Part shown: positions 8,605 through 17,401 of the stretch, in pieces
How the letters are laid out: each line of letters starts with the position of its first letter
How positions within the stretch are numbered: position 1 is the first letter of the stretch
NCBI RefSeq assembly: GCF_000379085.1
Contig: NZ_KB905378.1
Span: forward strand, 269,801 to 333,800
From: Halomicrobium katesii DSM 19301
GTDB lineage: Archaea > Halobacteriota > Halobacteria > Halobacteriales > Haloarculaceae
Direction: 5' to 3'
Length of the DNA: 64,000 nucleotides
Made by a program: the position numbers and the translations under genes
The notes under the pieces: model-generated
Databases searched by the model: none
Told to the model about the DNA's origin: nothing
What the model saw: the letters and a program-made list of their open reading frames with translations, nothing else

Positions 8605-9368
8605 GGCGAGTCGGGGATCACGGCACTCCGGAACCGATCTGCGACCGCCTCGGAGCCGCGATCGCGAACGTCGATTCGCGTCGCCGCCCGCCTGAACGAC
8701 GTTGCCGGCGGCGAGGACGGCGCGTGAGCCAGCAGTGGCCGGCCGGCCCGCCGAGCCTCACGAGCCGCCTCGCTGGCCGGCACCGTCGCCAGCGTCGGCC
8801 CGTCGAAGTACTGCTCCGTTTTGGCTGCGATCTCGTCGATCGCGTCGTCGTCGTGAACCTTGTTGAAGAGGAGTCCGGCCACGTCGGTGCCGTAGGAGGT
8901 CGCGTACTCCTGTACTTTGAGCGCGTCAGACAGCGCCGGAATCGTCGGCTGCAAGACGACGATGACGCGGTCGGCCAGTACGATCGGCAACACGGCCGAG
9001 CGACTGTCGAGGGCCGCGGCCGAGTCCAACAGCAGGATATCGGTCTCCGCGGCGAGATCGGCCACGACGGCACGCAGACGGGTCGGGTCGGCGTCGCGAA
9101 AGTCGTCCAGGCTCGTTCCACAGGGGACGACCGTCATGCCGAACCGCTCGTAGGTCGCCGCTTCGACCGATGCGTCGGCCGCGAGCACGTCGTGAAGCGT
9201 CGTCTCCACATCTGCAAGTCCCGCGTGAAACAGCATGTTCGCCATCCCCGTGTCGGCGTCGACGACCGTCACGTCGTACTCCTCGGCCAGAGCCATCCCC
9301 AGCGCAAGCGTGCTGGTCGTCTTGCCGGTCCCACCTTTGCCGCTCGCCACCGCGAAGGCCTCGACCAT
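8601..9368 (-). CDS. MinD/ParA-family P-loop ATPase
   Basis: A 255-residue cytoplasmic ATPase of the deviant Walker A class. Residues 8-16 give SGKGGTGKT, the signature lysine plus P-loop. DTGMANM resembles the MinD switch I region, and a hydrophobic strand ending DSAAALD is Walker B-like. Archaeal MinD homologues position proteins such as chemotaxis arrays or archaella rather than the division ring. The ATG at 9368 is favoured by a TTTAAA box at 9394-9399; the longer frame upstream is not supported. Which of the several MinD paralogues of haloarchaea this is cannot be said. It is co-transcribed with the unknown 183-residue protein. Confidence 0.85.
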   Translation of the reverse strand: MVEAFAVASGKGGTGKTTSTLALGMALAEEYDVTVVDADTGMANMLFHAGLADVETTLHDVLAADASVEAATYERFGMTVVPCGTSLDDFRDADPTRLRAVVADLAAETDILLLDSAAALDSRSAVLPIVLADRVIVVLQPTIPALSDALKVQEYATSYGTDVAGLLFNKVHDDDAIDEIAAKTEQYFDGPTLATVPASEAAREARRAGRPLLAHAPSSPPATSFRRAATRIDVRDRGSEAVADRFRSAVIPDSP

Positions 9369-9429
9369 CGTACGATCGGCTGTTTCGCCTTGTTTTAAAC
9401 AGTTGTGGATGCGGATCGAACGCGGTAGG

Positions 9430-11787
9430 TCAGTCGCGCCGCCCGACAGCCACCAGCGAGGTCGCTGCCACTCCGGCGATGAAGATCGGCGGCAGTGGCC
9501 CCGGACCACTGCCACCGGGTCCGGACTGGGAACTCTGGCCCGGCGGCGGTCCGCAGGATTCCGCGGTGCCCGAACTCCCACCGGGGTAGTTACACTCGTC
9601 GGTCGCGGACTTGACGACGACCGTCGAGATCGACTGTCCGGCGCTCCACTGGACGGCGACGACTTCCGACTGATCGTTGTCCTTGAACTCGGATGGGGTC
9701 ACCGTCACGCCCATCGCGTCACCGCCCTCCGGCGCGAAGGACCCGTCGCCCTGGTCCTCGAATTTGACCAGGAGGCGCTCGCCTGCGGGACACGGATCGT
9801 TGCCCGGTCCCTGTTCGCCCGGGACACAGAACGCGACGAAGCTGATCGCCGCGAGATTCTGTGGCGTATCGGTCGGCGTGTCGGTTGGCGTATCCGTGGG
9901 GGTATCGGTCGGCGTGTCGGTCGGAGTATCCGTCGGAGTGTCGGTCGGCGTATCCGTCGGCGTGTCGGTCGGCGTATCCGTCGGCGTGTCGGTCGGGGTG
10001 TCAGTCGGAGTATCAGTTGGCGTATCGGTCGGTGTGTCGGTCAGGGTGTCGGTCGGCGTGTCCGTCGGCGTGTCAGTTGGCGTATCGGTTGGCGTGTCCG
10101 TCGGCGTGTCAGTTGGCGTATCGGTTGGCGTATCCGTCGGAGTGTCGGTCGGCGTATCTGTCGGCGTGTCGGTTGGCGTATCCGTCGGAGTGTCGGTCGG
10201 AGTGTCAGTCGGAGTGTCGGTCGGAGTGTCCGTCGGCGTTTCGAGCACTGCGCAGTCGCTGTTCAGCACGTAGGCCGCTCCGGCGTCAGTTGCGGTACTG
10301 TCGTTCCGTGGCGCACCGACCGCGATGTCGTCGAAGCTGTCGTCGTCGAGATCACCAACGTCGTCGACCGCACGGCCCGCTCGATCGCCGGCCGCTTCGC
10401 CGCGGAAGATCGCGTCGGCGTCACTCAGCGAGATGTTACCCGAGAACGATTCGCTGCCGGCGACGACGTAGGCCGCTCCGGAGGCGTTCCCGTTCGCGTC
10501 GTTCTGCGGCGCGCCGACGAGCACGTCGTCGACACCGTCACAGGTCACGTCACCGGAGCCAGCCGACGAGACCGCAACGCCCGCCCGGTCGCGGTCGCCT
10601 TCGCCGGTCAGACGCACGTCCGCGTCGGCCAGCGACACGTCGCCAGACCAGTCTGGCTCGCCGTAGACGACGTACGCCGATCCCGCCGCGACCGTTCCGT
10701 TGGGATCGGTAAACGGTGCGCCGACGATCACGTCGGCAGTGCTGTCGTTGTTCACGTCACCCGCGTACGAGACCGACCAGCCCGCGCGGTCCGCACCGTC
10801 GACGCCACGGAGTCGCAGGTCGGCGTCACCGAGATCCCGCTCGCCGCCGATCGCGCCGTAGACGACGTATGCAGCCCCGCTCCCGGCCGATCCGTCGGCG
10901 GCCGTGTAGTTGTTCGCACCGACGATCACGTCGGCCGTGCCGTCGGCGTTCACGTCTCCAGCGTGCGAGATCGACCAGCCGGCCTGGTCGCCCGGCGACT
11001 CGCCGGTCAGCGTCGCGGTCGGCTCCGCCCCGAGGTCGACGGTGCCAAACAGCTGCTCGCCGGAGACGAGGTAGGCCCCACCGGCGCTGTCGTTGGCGAA
11101 GGGTGCGCCGACGGCGACTCCGTCGGGACCGTCGAGTCCGCTGGCGTTCGAGACCGACCACCCGGCACGGTCGCCCCGCGAGTCGCCGGTCAGCGTCACG
11201 TCCGCGTCGGCGAGACTTATCCGGTCGGCCATCGTGTCGCCGCCGTAGACGACGTAGGCCGCGCCAGCGTTGCTGGCCGTGCTGTCGTTGCCCGGTGCGC
11301 CCACGATCACGTCTGCGTAGCCGTCGTCGTTCACGTCACCCGCGTACGACACGTCGTAGCCGGCGCGGTCGGAGGCCGCCGCGCCGACGAGGGTCACGTC
11401 GGCGTCGGCCAGCGAGACTGTGCCAGGATCGGCCGGGCCGAAGAAGACGTAGGCCGCTCCGGCGTTGGTCCCGCCGGTGTCGTTCTCCGGTGCGCCGACG
11501 ACGAGATCGTCGATTCCGTCACCGTTCACGTCGCCCGCGTTCGCGACCGACCAGCCAGCGGTATCGTTTTCGGCAGTGCCGACGTACTTCGTTTCGGCGT
11601 CCGAGAGGTTCGTCTCGCCGGAGAACCCACTGAGCGCTGACTGCTGGGCGACGATATCGTCCGTTCGCTGTGAGACGCTCGCGTCGTCACCGAGTGCTGT
11701 CACGCTCGCGACGATGGGAGTCGTCGCGACGACGGCGACGATCAGGACGACGACCGTCGCCCGTCTGATCTGGGAAGTGTCACTCAT
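9430..11787 (-). CDS. Secreted FG-GAP (integrin alpha-like) repeat protein with (TDTP)n stalk
   Basis: A 785-residue exported protein. Residues 8-30 are a signal/anchor helix. Residues ~50-500 contain about seven FG-GAP/integrin-alpha repeats, each with a GxVNxDGxxDVIVGAP-type motif whose D-x-D-x-D loop binds calcium, predicting a beta-propeller. Residues ~510-640 are a Thr/Pro/Asp tract built of about 32 TDTP units, a rigid and probably O-glycosylated stalk. A small C-terminal domain (with Cys residues) and a final hydrophobic helix ending GRRD follow, consistent with surface retention. A role in adhesion or cell-surface recognition is inferred from homologous architectures. The gene stands alone, and AT-rich 'tacataacg' at 11816-11824 is a plausible promoter. 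Confidence 0.85.
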   Translation of the reverse strand: MSDTSQIRRATVVVLIVAVVATTPIVASVTALGDDASVSQRTDDIVAQQSALSGFSGETNLSDAETKYVGTAENDTAGWSVANAGDVNGDGIDDLVVGAPENDTGGTNAGAAYVFFGPADPGTVSLADADVTLVGAAASDRAGYDVSYAGDVNDDGYADVIVGAPGNDSTASNAGAAYVVYGGDTMADRISLADADVTLTGDSRGDRAGWSVSNASGLDGPDGVAVGAPFANDSAGGAYLVSGEQLFGTVDLGAEPTATLTGESPGDQAGWSISHAGDVNADGTADVIVGANNYTAADGSAGSGAAYVVYGAIGGERDLGDADLRLRGVDGADRAGWSVSYAGDVNNDSTADVIVGAPFTDPNGTVAAGSAYVVYGEPDWSGDVSLADADVRLTGEGDRDRAGVAVSSAGSGDVTCDGVDDVLVGAPQNDANGNASGAAYVVAGSESFSGNISLSDADAIFRGEAAGDRAGRAVDDVGDLDDDSFDDIAVGAPRNDSTATDAGAAYVLNSDCAVLETPTDTPTDTPTDTPTDTPTDTPTDTPTDTPTDTPTDTPTDTPTDTPTDTPTDTPTDTPTDTPTDTLTDTPTDTPTDTPTDTPTDTPTDTPTDTPTDTPTDTPTDTPTDTPTDTPTDTPTDTPTDTPQNLAAISFVAFCVPGEQGPGNDPCPAGERLLVKFEDQGDGSFAPEGGDAMGVTVTPSEFKDNDQSEVVAVQWSAGQSISTVVVKSATDECNYPGGSSGTAESCGPPPGQSSQSGPGGSGPGPLPPIFIAGVAATSLVAVGRRD
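9858..10245 (-). repeat. Tandem 12-bp coding repeat encoding (TDTP)n
   Basis: About 32 head-to-tail copies of a 12-bp unit (GTCGGCGTGTCG-like on the + strand) within the FG-GAP gene. Third-position changes are scattered and one unit reads TDTL, near 10050. The array keeps the reading frame, so slipped-strand changes would alter stalk length by whole TDTP units. Confidence 0.9.
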
Positions 11788-11884
11788 TACAGTAGACGAG
11801 CGCTGTGACGCACTTCGTTATGTAGACGGAACTAGCGGAAATCCGAGCCAACTGCGTCGAAATCAGCGGCTATCGTGGCAACTG

Positions 11885-11964
11885 ATACGGACGGTTGTAG
11901 CGATATCCCGGTGAGTGTCTATCCGTCCGAGCGCTCGCCGGTACGCAACGACAACTGTCCGTAC
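11885..11964. repeat. Family A palindromic intergenic element, copy 1
   Basis: Ends ATACGGACGGTTGT (11885-11898) and ACAACTGTCCGTAC (11951-11964) are inverted and match at 12 of 14 positions. The middle is more diverged than in the other copies. It lies between the FG-GAP gene and the end of cobO. Confidence 0.7.
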
Positions 11965-12057
11965 GAAGCAGTCGACACAGCGATAGTCGACCACGATACC
12001 GGAGAACGGCGATAGGTCCAGATTACCGGAGTCGGCCGGCGACACTCGATCCCGAAC

Positions 12058-12711
12058 TCAGAACTCCGTGCCCTTGCGCGCACCCTGGCCGTCGTCCAGC
12101 GGGTGGCGTTCCTTCGCGACGTTCGTGACGAGATCGGCGTACTCGGTCAGGAACGCCGGGCGCTCGTGGCCGCCGGTCAACACCAGTTCGAGACCCTCGG
12201 GTGCCGACTCGATCAACTCGATCACGTCCGCGGGCGCGAGCAGGTCGCGGTTGGCGGCGTAGAGGATCTCGTCGAGGACGAGCATGTGGAGGCCGTCTTC
12301 GGGCGGGCCGTCGAGTGCCAGCGGTGCCGAGAGGTCGGCGGCGGTGGCGGCCTCGATCAGTTCCTCCGCGCGAGCCAGCGCGCCCCGCGCACGAGCGGCG
12401 TGTTCGTCGTCGTCGCTGCCGTCGAGGAAGCCGTGCCAGCCGTAGTGGCCGGCGTTCTCGTAGGAAAAGCCCGGCAGTGCCGCGATCGCGTTGTACTCGC
12501 CTCGGACGTCTTCGACGCTGCTGGTCCCCCCTTTCATGAACTGCAACAGGTGGACCCGATAGCCGTGGCCGGCCGCCCGCATCGCCATCCCGAGCGCGGC
12601 GGTCGTCTTCCCCTTGCCGTCGCCCCACCAGGCCTGTACGAGGCCGAAGTCGTCGGGCGCGCTGGCTGTGATCGGTTCGGCCCGCGGACCGCCGTCCGTG
12701 TCCTCACTCAT
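12058..12711 (-). CDS. cobO: Cob(I)yrinic acid a,c-diamide / corrinoid adenosyltransferase
   Basis: A 217-residue enzyme that transfers the adenosyl group of ATP to the reduced cobalt of corrinoids, making the adenosyl forms used by the rest of the pathway. GDGKGKTT at residues 30-37 is the inverted-orientation P-loop of the BtuR/CobA/CobO family, and the LQFMKGG and VLDEILYA motifs are also family-typical. It is the last gene of the cobalamin run on this strand, and its start overlaps the end of cbiZ by 8 bp. ATG 12711 is chosen; longer frames are shadows of cbiZ. The length is normal for the family. Confidence 0.93.
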   Translation of the reverse strand: MSEDTDGGPRAEPITASAPDDFGLVQAWWGDGKGKTTAALGMAMRAAGHGYRVHLLQFMKGGTSSVEDVRGEYNAIAALPGFSYENAGHYGWHGFLDGSDDDEHAARARGALARAEELIEAATAADLSAPLALDGPPEDGLHMLVLDEILYAANRDLLAPADVIELIESAPEGLELVLTGGHERPAFLTEYADLVTNVAKERHPLDDGQGARKGTEF

Positions 12712-13429
12712 ACTCGCAGTTCCGGGGGGCGAACACATCGGCCTGACGATCGGTCGTGACACCGTAGCGTGCGTCCGCGACCGAGCCCGGCGGCTCGTCG
12801 TCGGCGTACCGCGCCCGGAAACTGGCCCGGACCGCGTCGCGGACGCAGGCCCGCCCGGCGGACCCGACCGTCGTCGCACTGCCGGCGAAGTCGGCCGGAT
12901 CGCCGTCGGTGGCGGTTCCGACGAGGACGGCGTCGCTCGTCGTCCCCGGAACCCCGACCAGCCGGGACAGCGTCGCGGCCTTGGCTTCGACGCAGGTCGC
13001 CAGCAGTTCCGCCAGCGTGCCGTCGTCGAGGGCCCGGTCGGTGCCGACGACGAGGTTGACCGTGCCGGGACGCCAGGTGTCGTCGGTGTCGCCCGCTCTG
13101 TTTCCTTCGTGAGAATCTGGTTCGAGGGGCAGCGCAGCCGGGTTCGAGAGCCCGACCGTCGCCAGGACCGTGACCGGTCCCACAGTGGCACAGCGGGCGT
13201 GAGTCACGTCGACGCCCGTGAGCAGACCGGGGCCGTCGATCTCGAATCCCGCGCGTCGGCGGCGTTCGGCGACGTAGCTCGACAGGTCCGTGCGGTCGAA
13301 CCCCTCCGGAACGGTGACGTTGTAGACGGCGTCGGCGCGTCGATACCCCCCTGTCGGACCGGTCCCCAGCCAGCGGCTGCCGTCGCTGCGACACTGACAG
13401 ACGCCGTCCCGAATCCGGGCCTCAAGCAT
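12704..13429 (-). CDS. cbiZ: Adenosylcobinamide amidohydrolase
   Basis: A 241-residue enzyme of the archaeal cobinamide salvage route: it removes the aminopropanol arm of adenosylcobinamide to give adenosylcobyric acid, which CbiB can re-use. CbiZ is known from methanogens and haloarchaea. The central segment with LLTGVDVTHA and the later NLVVGTDRAL are recognisable family regions. ATG 13429 overlaps the end of cobD by 8 bp. Its presence means exogenous incomplete corrinoids can be imported and remodelled. Confidence 0.85.
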   Translation of the reverse strand: MLEARIRDGVCQCRSDGSRWLGTGPTGGYRRADAVYNVTVPEGFDRTDLSSYVAERRRRAGFEIDGPGLLTGVDVTHARCATVGPVTVLATVGLSNPAALPLEPDSHEGNRAGDTDDTWRPGTVNLVVGTDRALDDGTLAELLATCVEAKAATLSRLVGVPGTTSDAVLVGTATDGDPADFAGSATTVGSAGRACVRDAVRASFRARYADDEPPGSVADARYGVTTDRQADVFAPRNCEYE

Positions 13430-14480
13430 CGAGGACGCCCAGCAGCTGCTGGTTCTCGTCGGGCATCCGCACGGCGATCCGGACGTGTGCGTCCAGCCCG
13501 CGGAACGTGCGGGCGTCCCTGATCGCCACGTCGTGTTCCCGGACCGTCGCGAGCAGCTCCTCGACCGTGTCGCGCCCGTCGAGTTCCAGCAAGAGGAAGG
13601 GCGCGTCGGAGGGAGACACCCGGAAGCGACCGGCGAGCTGTGTCCGCATTCGCTCGCGCTCGGCGCTGACTCGCTCTCGGGTCGCCGCGACGAACTCCGT
13701 GTCACGCAGGCAGTGGGTCCCGACGGCGGCCGCCGGCCCGCTCAGCGACCACGCGATCCGGGCGGTGTCCAGTCGGTCGCGGTGTCTCCCGGTGGCGACG
13801 GCGTAGCCGGCCCGCAGCCCCGGCAGCCCGTAGAGCTTCGTCAGCGCGCGGGCGACGACGACCCCCGGCGTGCCGGCCAGCGAGGGCTCGTCGGTGAACC
13901 CCAGGAACGCCTCGTCGACCAGCAGGGTCGTGTCCGCGTCGCGACAGCGCTCGGCGAAGGCCCGCAGTCGCTCGGCGTCGTAGCACTCGCCGGTCGGATT
14001 GTTCGGGTTGCAGACGATAGCGAGGTCGTGGCCGGCCGGGTCGGCGTCGAGGATCGCGTCGTGATCGACGAAGGCGGGGGTAGCCCCCTGCAGGCGGACC
14101 TCGCGGGCGTACTCGCCGAAGCTCGGTGCCGGGACGAGGACGGAGCCGCCCGGTTCGACGCTCGTCTGAAGCGTGAGCCGGATCGCCGCCAGCCCGCCCG
14201 CGGTCGGAATGACCTCGCGGGCCTCGCAGTCGACGACCGTCGAGGCGGCGGCACGAAAGGCACAGTAGTCGTCGGGCGGATACCGCCGGGCCGACGCGAG
14301 CGACGACTCGTACACGCGGGCGGCCCCGTCGGGCGAGCGCGGATTGGTGTTCGCGCTGAAATCGAGGACCCAGGGGTCGTCGGCGCTCCCGTGTGGCACT
14401 CGCCCCTGCTCGTCGACGGCCTCGTTCTGGCCACCGGACTCTCGTAGCTCGTCGACGGCGTCGGGAAGCATACACATCAT
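13422..14480 (-). CDS. cobD: L-threonine-O-3-phosphate decarboxylase
   Basis: A 352-residue PLP enzyme of the class I/II aminotransferase fold that yields (R)-1-amino-2-propanol phosphate, the linker attached by CbiB. Family features include the N-terminal FSANTNPRSP segment, VCNPNNPTG, and ARALTKLYGLPGLRAGY with the presumed PLP lysine at residue 215. I chose ATG 14480 because the AT-rich 'gaattatcc' stretch on the minus strand (~14504-14512) is 26-30 bp upstream; ATG at 14477 or 14471 are alternatives. It is separated from cobY by 38 bp, so it may have its own promoter. Confidence 0.9.
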   Translation of the reverse strand: MMCMLPDAVDELRESGGQNEAVDEQGRVPHGSADDPWVLDFSANTNPRSPDGAARVYESSLASARRYPPDDYCAFRAAASTVVDCEAREVIPTAGGLAAIRLTLQTSVEPGGSVLVPAPSFGEYAREVRLQGATPAFVDHDAILDADPAGHDLAIVCNPNNPTGECYDAERLRAFAERCRDADTTLLVDEAFLGFTDEPSLAGTPGVVVARALTKLYGLPGLRAGYAVATGRHRDRLDTARIAWSLSGPAAAVGTHCLRDTEFVAATRERVSAERERMRTQLAGRFRVSPSDAPFLLLELDGRDTVEELLATVREHDVAIRDARTFRGLDAHVRIAVRMPDENQQLLGVLDA

Positions 14481-14518
14481 ACCGGCCGTAACGCGGATAA
14501 TTCTTTCGCGCGTGTCGA

Positions 14519-15079
14519 TCAGGAACGGAGCCACTCGCGGGCGACGGCCGCGTCGCCCGGACGGTTGACGTTGACAGCCAGCCGGGGCTCGTCGACCACG
14601 AGCGTGCGGGACGGCTCGCCGCCGACGACGTTGACGCCGGTCGGTGCCACGGTCCGACCGTCGTGGTCGAACGTCGTGTCGACGCTGACCCCCAGCTCGT
14701 GTTTGCGGGCGGCCGGCACGGCGACGGTGAGCGACCCCGACTCGTGGGCGCGACGGAGCCGGTCCAGCACAGCGCCGGTCAACAGGGGGAGATCCGCCGC
14801 CACGGTGAGCGTCGGGCGGGCCAGTCTGTCGTCGGCCAGCGCCGCGTCGAGGTCGGCGACGTATCCCTCGCCCGGCGTCTCGACGGTCGGGACGGAGACG
14901 TGGGCCGCCGTCTCGGGCGTCGACGGCGAGGTCGCGACGGCGACCGACGCGACGCCGCTCGCGTCGAGCGCGTCGAGCACGTAGTCGATCAGCGGACGGC
15001 CGGAGACCGGGGACAGCGGTTTCTCGCCGTCAGTGTCGAGGCGGGTGCCTCGGCCGCCGGCCATCACCAGAGCGTCCAC
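14519..15079 (-). CDS. cobY: GTP:adenosylcobinamide-phosphate guanylyltransferase
   Basis: A 186-residue archaeal nucleotidyltransferase that activates adenosylcobinamide phosphate with GMP; it is the non-orthologous replacement of bacterial CobU. Residues 6-14, MAGGRGTRL, are the NTP-binding loop, and GEKPLSPVSGRPLIDY continues the NTP-transferase pattern seen in CobY and MobA-like proteins. It starts at GTG 15079, 16 bp inside cobS, so it is translated with it. The combination of CobY, CobS and CbiB completes nucleotide loop assembly. Confidence 0.9.
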   Translation of the reverse strand: MDALVMAGGRGTRLDTDGEKPLSPVSGRPLIDYVLDALDASGVASVAVATSPSTPETAAHVSVPTVETPGEGYVADLDAALADDRLARPTLTVAADLPLLTGAVLDRLRRAHESGSLTVAVPAARKHELGVSVDTTFDHDGRTVAPTGVNVVGGEPSRTLVVDEPRLAVNVNRPGDAAVAREWLRS

Positions 15080-15825
15080 GCGATCACCCCCAGGTGGAGC
15101 GCGGCCAGTCGCGCCAGGTCGTTGGTCGCTCCGAGCACGTCACCGCCGACGCCGCCCAGCGTGACGGCGGTCCACCGCTCGACGGCCAGTGCGACGGCGA
15201 CGGCTCCGATGAGTGCCGATCCGGTCGCGACCAGTCCGCTGCCGCCAGCGAGCCGGCCCAGCGCCACCGCGGGGAGCGCGACGACGACGGGGAGCCACAG
15301 GTCCCGCCCGTCGGCCTCGTTCAGAAACGAGGAGCCAAAGCCCTCGTGGCTCGGCGTCCCCCGACAGATCAGCGTCGCCATGGCGAGCTTCGCGCCGACC
15401 TCGCTCGCGAGGACCACGACGACGGCCCCGGCGACCGGCAGCGCGGCGAGGGCCAGACCGGCGAGTGCGATCCCCACGAGGTCGACGCCGAGGGCCAACA
15501 GCGCCCCGACCCCGACGGTCGTGTCGGCCATCACCTCCCGCCGTCGCTCGGCGTCGCCGTGGACGACCGCGGCGTCGCCCAGATCGGCCAGCCCGTCGGC
15601 GTGGTTGACGCCGGTGACCAGCACGACGCCGACGACGAGCGAGAATGCGACCGTCGGCGCGGGCACGGGGAGCACGACGGCCGGTGCGAGCAGGAGTCCG
15701 ACGAGGTAGCCGGCGAGCGGGAAGGCCGCCGGCGTCGCCCGAAACGCGTCGAACGCCCTCTCACCGTGGCCGACCGGGAGCCGGGTGAGAAAGCCGAGCG
15801 CGCCACGGAACGCGGCACCGATCAC
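15064..15825 (-). CDS. cobS: Adenosylcobinamide-GDP ribazoletransferase (cobalamin synthase)
   Basis: A 253-residue polytopic membrane enzyme joining adenosylcobinamide-GDP to alpha-ribazole (phosphate), the last condensation step. Six or more hydrophobic helices are evident. The NHADGLADLGDA motif carries the conserved metal-binding aspartates, and FLTRLPVG near the N-terminus is typical. GTG 15825 overlaps the cbiB stop by 4 bp. Longer upstream frames are shadows of cbiB. It is co-transcribed with cbiB upstream and cobY downstream. Confidence 0.92.
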   Translation of the reverse strand: MIGAAFRGALGFLTRLPVGHGERAFDAFRATPAAFPLAGYLVGLLLAPAVVLPVPAPTVAFSLVVGVVLVTGVNHADGLADLGDAAVVHGDAERRREVMADTTVGVGALLALGVDLVGIALAGLALAALPVAGAVVVVLASEVGAKLAMATLICRGTPSHEGFGSSFLNEADGRDLWLPVVVALPAVALGRLAGGSGLVATGSALIGAVAVALAVERWTAVTLGGVGGDVLGATNDLARLAALHLGVIAWTLW

Positions 15826-16763
15826 GGTAGTCCCCCCACCGCGGCCGTCGTGACGACCGCGAGCGCGTACGCGAGTCCGCCCGCAACGGCGACGGTTCGG
15901 ACCGATCGCAGTGAAATTTCCGTCGAGGGTAACTGCTCGCCGCCGTCGAGTGCGTACACGCCGGGCTTTTCGAGACGAACGCCGTGGGCGGCCGCGAGCA
16001 CCCCCATCGGCCAGCCGGAGTTGGGCGAGGGTACCCCATCCAGCCACGGTCGTGCGCGCCGGAGCGCCGCCGGGTCGCGTGCCGCCGCGGCGATCAGGAG
16101 CGCGCCGATCCGGGCCGGGAGCCACATCACCGCGTCGTCGAGGCGCGCGGGAGCCCACCCGACCGGTTTCGAACGATAGCCGAGCATCGAATCCAGCGTG
16201 TTGACGGCCTTGACCCACGCCGCCCCGCCAGCGCCGAGCGCGAGCGCCGGGACCGGCGAGAGCACCGCCGCCTGACCCACGACGACGCCCGCGACGAACG
16301 CGGCGAGTGGCGCGACCAGCCCGTCGGCGAGGTTCTCGGCCGCGCTCTCGATGGCCGCGCTCCGGACCTGACCCGCCGAGAGCGTCTCCGCGTCACGACC
16401 CGCGAGCGCCCGCAGTGACCCGCGAGCGGCGTCGAGATCCGTCGGCGTGGCCCCGATCGTCGAGCGGGCTTCCGACAGGAGCATCCGGAGACTCGTCGCG
16501 ACGAACAGGGCACCACCGGCGGCAGCGACCGCGAGCCACGTCGACGCGCGCCCGGCCGCGACGACGAGGACGGCGACGGCGACCGCGGCGGTGAGCGGCA
16601 CCGCCAGCGCCCCGACGGCACCGACGAGACGGGGGCGTCGCCACGCCCGATCCAGCGGCGCGACGGCACGGCCCAGCCAGGCGACCGGGTGAGCACGGGC
16701 CGGGGGCTCGGCCGCGAGCAGTTCGAGCGCCGCCGCGGTCAGGACCGTGAAGGGCGCGATCAC
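15822..16763 (-). CDS. cbiB: Adenosylcobinamide-phosphate synthase (CbiB/CobD-type)
   Basis: A 313-residue membrane protein that amidates adenosylcobyric acid with aminopropanol (phosphate). Features include the AHPVAWLGRA N-terminal motif, IESAAENLADGLVAPL in the middle, and KAVNTLDSMLGYRS, all strongly conserved in CbiB proteins. Several transmembrane helices are present. Start GTG 16763 overlaps the upstream HAD gene's stop by 4 bp. CbiB uses the product of CobD and the product of CbiZ, both encoded in the same run, so biosynthesis and salvage converge here. Confidence 0.92.
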   Translation of the reverse strand: MIAPFTVLTAAALELLAAEPPARAHPVAWLGRAVAPLDRAWRRPRLVGAVGALAVPLTAAVAVAVLVVAAGRASTWLAVAAAGGALFVATSLRMLLSEARSTIGATPTDLDAARGSLRALAGRDAETLSAGQVRSAAIESAAENLADGLVAPLAAFVAGVVVGQAAVLSPVPALALGAGGAAWVKAVNTLDSMLGYRSKPVGWAPARLDDAVMWLPARIGALLIAAAARDPAALRRARPWLDGVPSPNSGWPMGVLAAAHGVRLEKPGVYALDGGEQLPSTEISLRSVRTVAVAGGLAYALAVVTTAAVGGLP

Positions 16764-17401
16764 GGTGGCTCCTCCCCGGACGCTCCGTCGGCGGCGGCCG
16801 CGAGCCACTCGGGCACCGCCGAGAGCGCCACGTCGTCGAGTACGAGCGCAGTCGCGCCGACGCGGTCCGCACCGCCGTCGGTACGGGCGTCGTCGCCGAC
16901 GTGGACGAGTTCGTCGAGCGGGACCGCGAGCGCCGCCGCCGTCCGCTCGAAGATCGTCGGGTGGGGCTTGCGCCAGCCACAGCCGACGCTGGTCACGACG
17001 GAATCGACGGCGAGGTCGGCGCGGTCGAGCGTCCGTTCGACGAGGCCGGGGACGCTGCAGTTCGAGCAGACCGCCACGGGACCGTACTCGCGCGCGCTCG
17101 CGAGCGCGGTCCGAGCGCCGTCCCGAACGGTCACTGGCGAGTCGAACGCCGCCAGCGTCGCGTCGTGTGCGGCCTCGGCCTCGATATCGACGCCACGACT
17201 GGCGAGCGCGAGTCGGACGTGCTCGTCCAGCGGTGCCTCCGCGCCCCGTTCGTACTCCCGGTGTGAACTGCGGTAGGCCGCCTCCCAGTCGGACGGGACC
17301 GTCACGTCGCGGGCGGCCAGCGCGTCGGCCACGGCCGCCCACGGCTCCTCGGGTCGGTCGGCGTCTACGAGCGTGCCGAAACAGTCGAACGAGACGACCA
17401 C
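16760..17401 (-). CDS. HAD-superfamily hydrolase, first gene of the cobalamin operon
   Basis: A 213-residue HAD phosphatase-like protein. Motif I is SFDCFGTLVDAD (nucleophile Asp in FDCFGT), motif II lies near VAVCSNCSV, motif III is the lysine in GCGWRKPHP, and motif IV is VHVGDDARTD. Start GTG 17401. It leads the cbiB-cobS-cobY run with a 4-bp overlap. Cobalamin synthesis needs a phosphatase for alpha-ribazole phosphate or adenosylcobalamin 5'-phosphate, and no CobC or CobZ is visible here. Filling that step is an inference from context; HAD enzymes are too promiscuous for sequence alone to decide. Confidence 0.8.
   Translation of the reverse strand: MVVSFDCFGTLVDADRPEEPWAAVADALAARDVTVPSDWEAAYRSSHREYERGAEAPLDEHVRLALASRGVDIEAEAAHDATLAAFDSPVTVRDGARTALASAREYGPVAVCSNCSVPGLVERTLDRADLAVDSVVTSVGCGWRKPHPTIFERTAAALAVPLDELVHVGDDARTDGGADRVGATALVLDDVALSAVPEWLAAAADGASGEEPP

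Noticed and set aside
9858-10245. Direct repeats resembling a CRISPR array
   Set aside because: The 12-bp units are contiguous without unique spacers and encode TDTP in frame inside the FG-GAP gene.
9235-11640. 801-codon plus-strand open frame
   Set aside because: Antisense shadow of the FG-GAP gene; extremely Arg/Val-rich with repetitive GRRIRR runs.
11863-12045. 60-codon minus-strand open frame
   Set aside because: It coincides with the family A element; no promoter or recognisable protein features.
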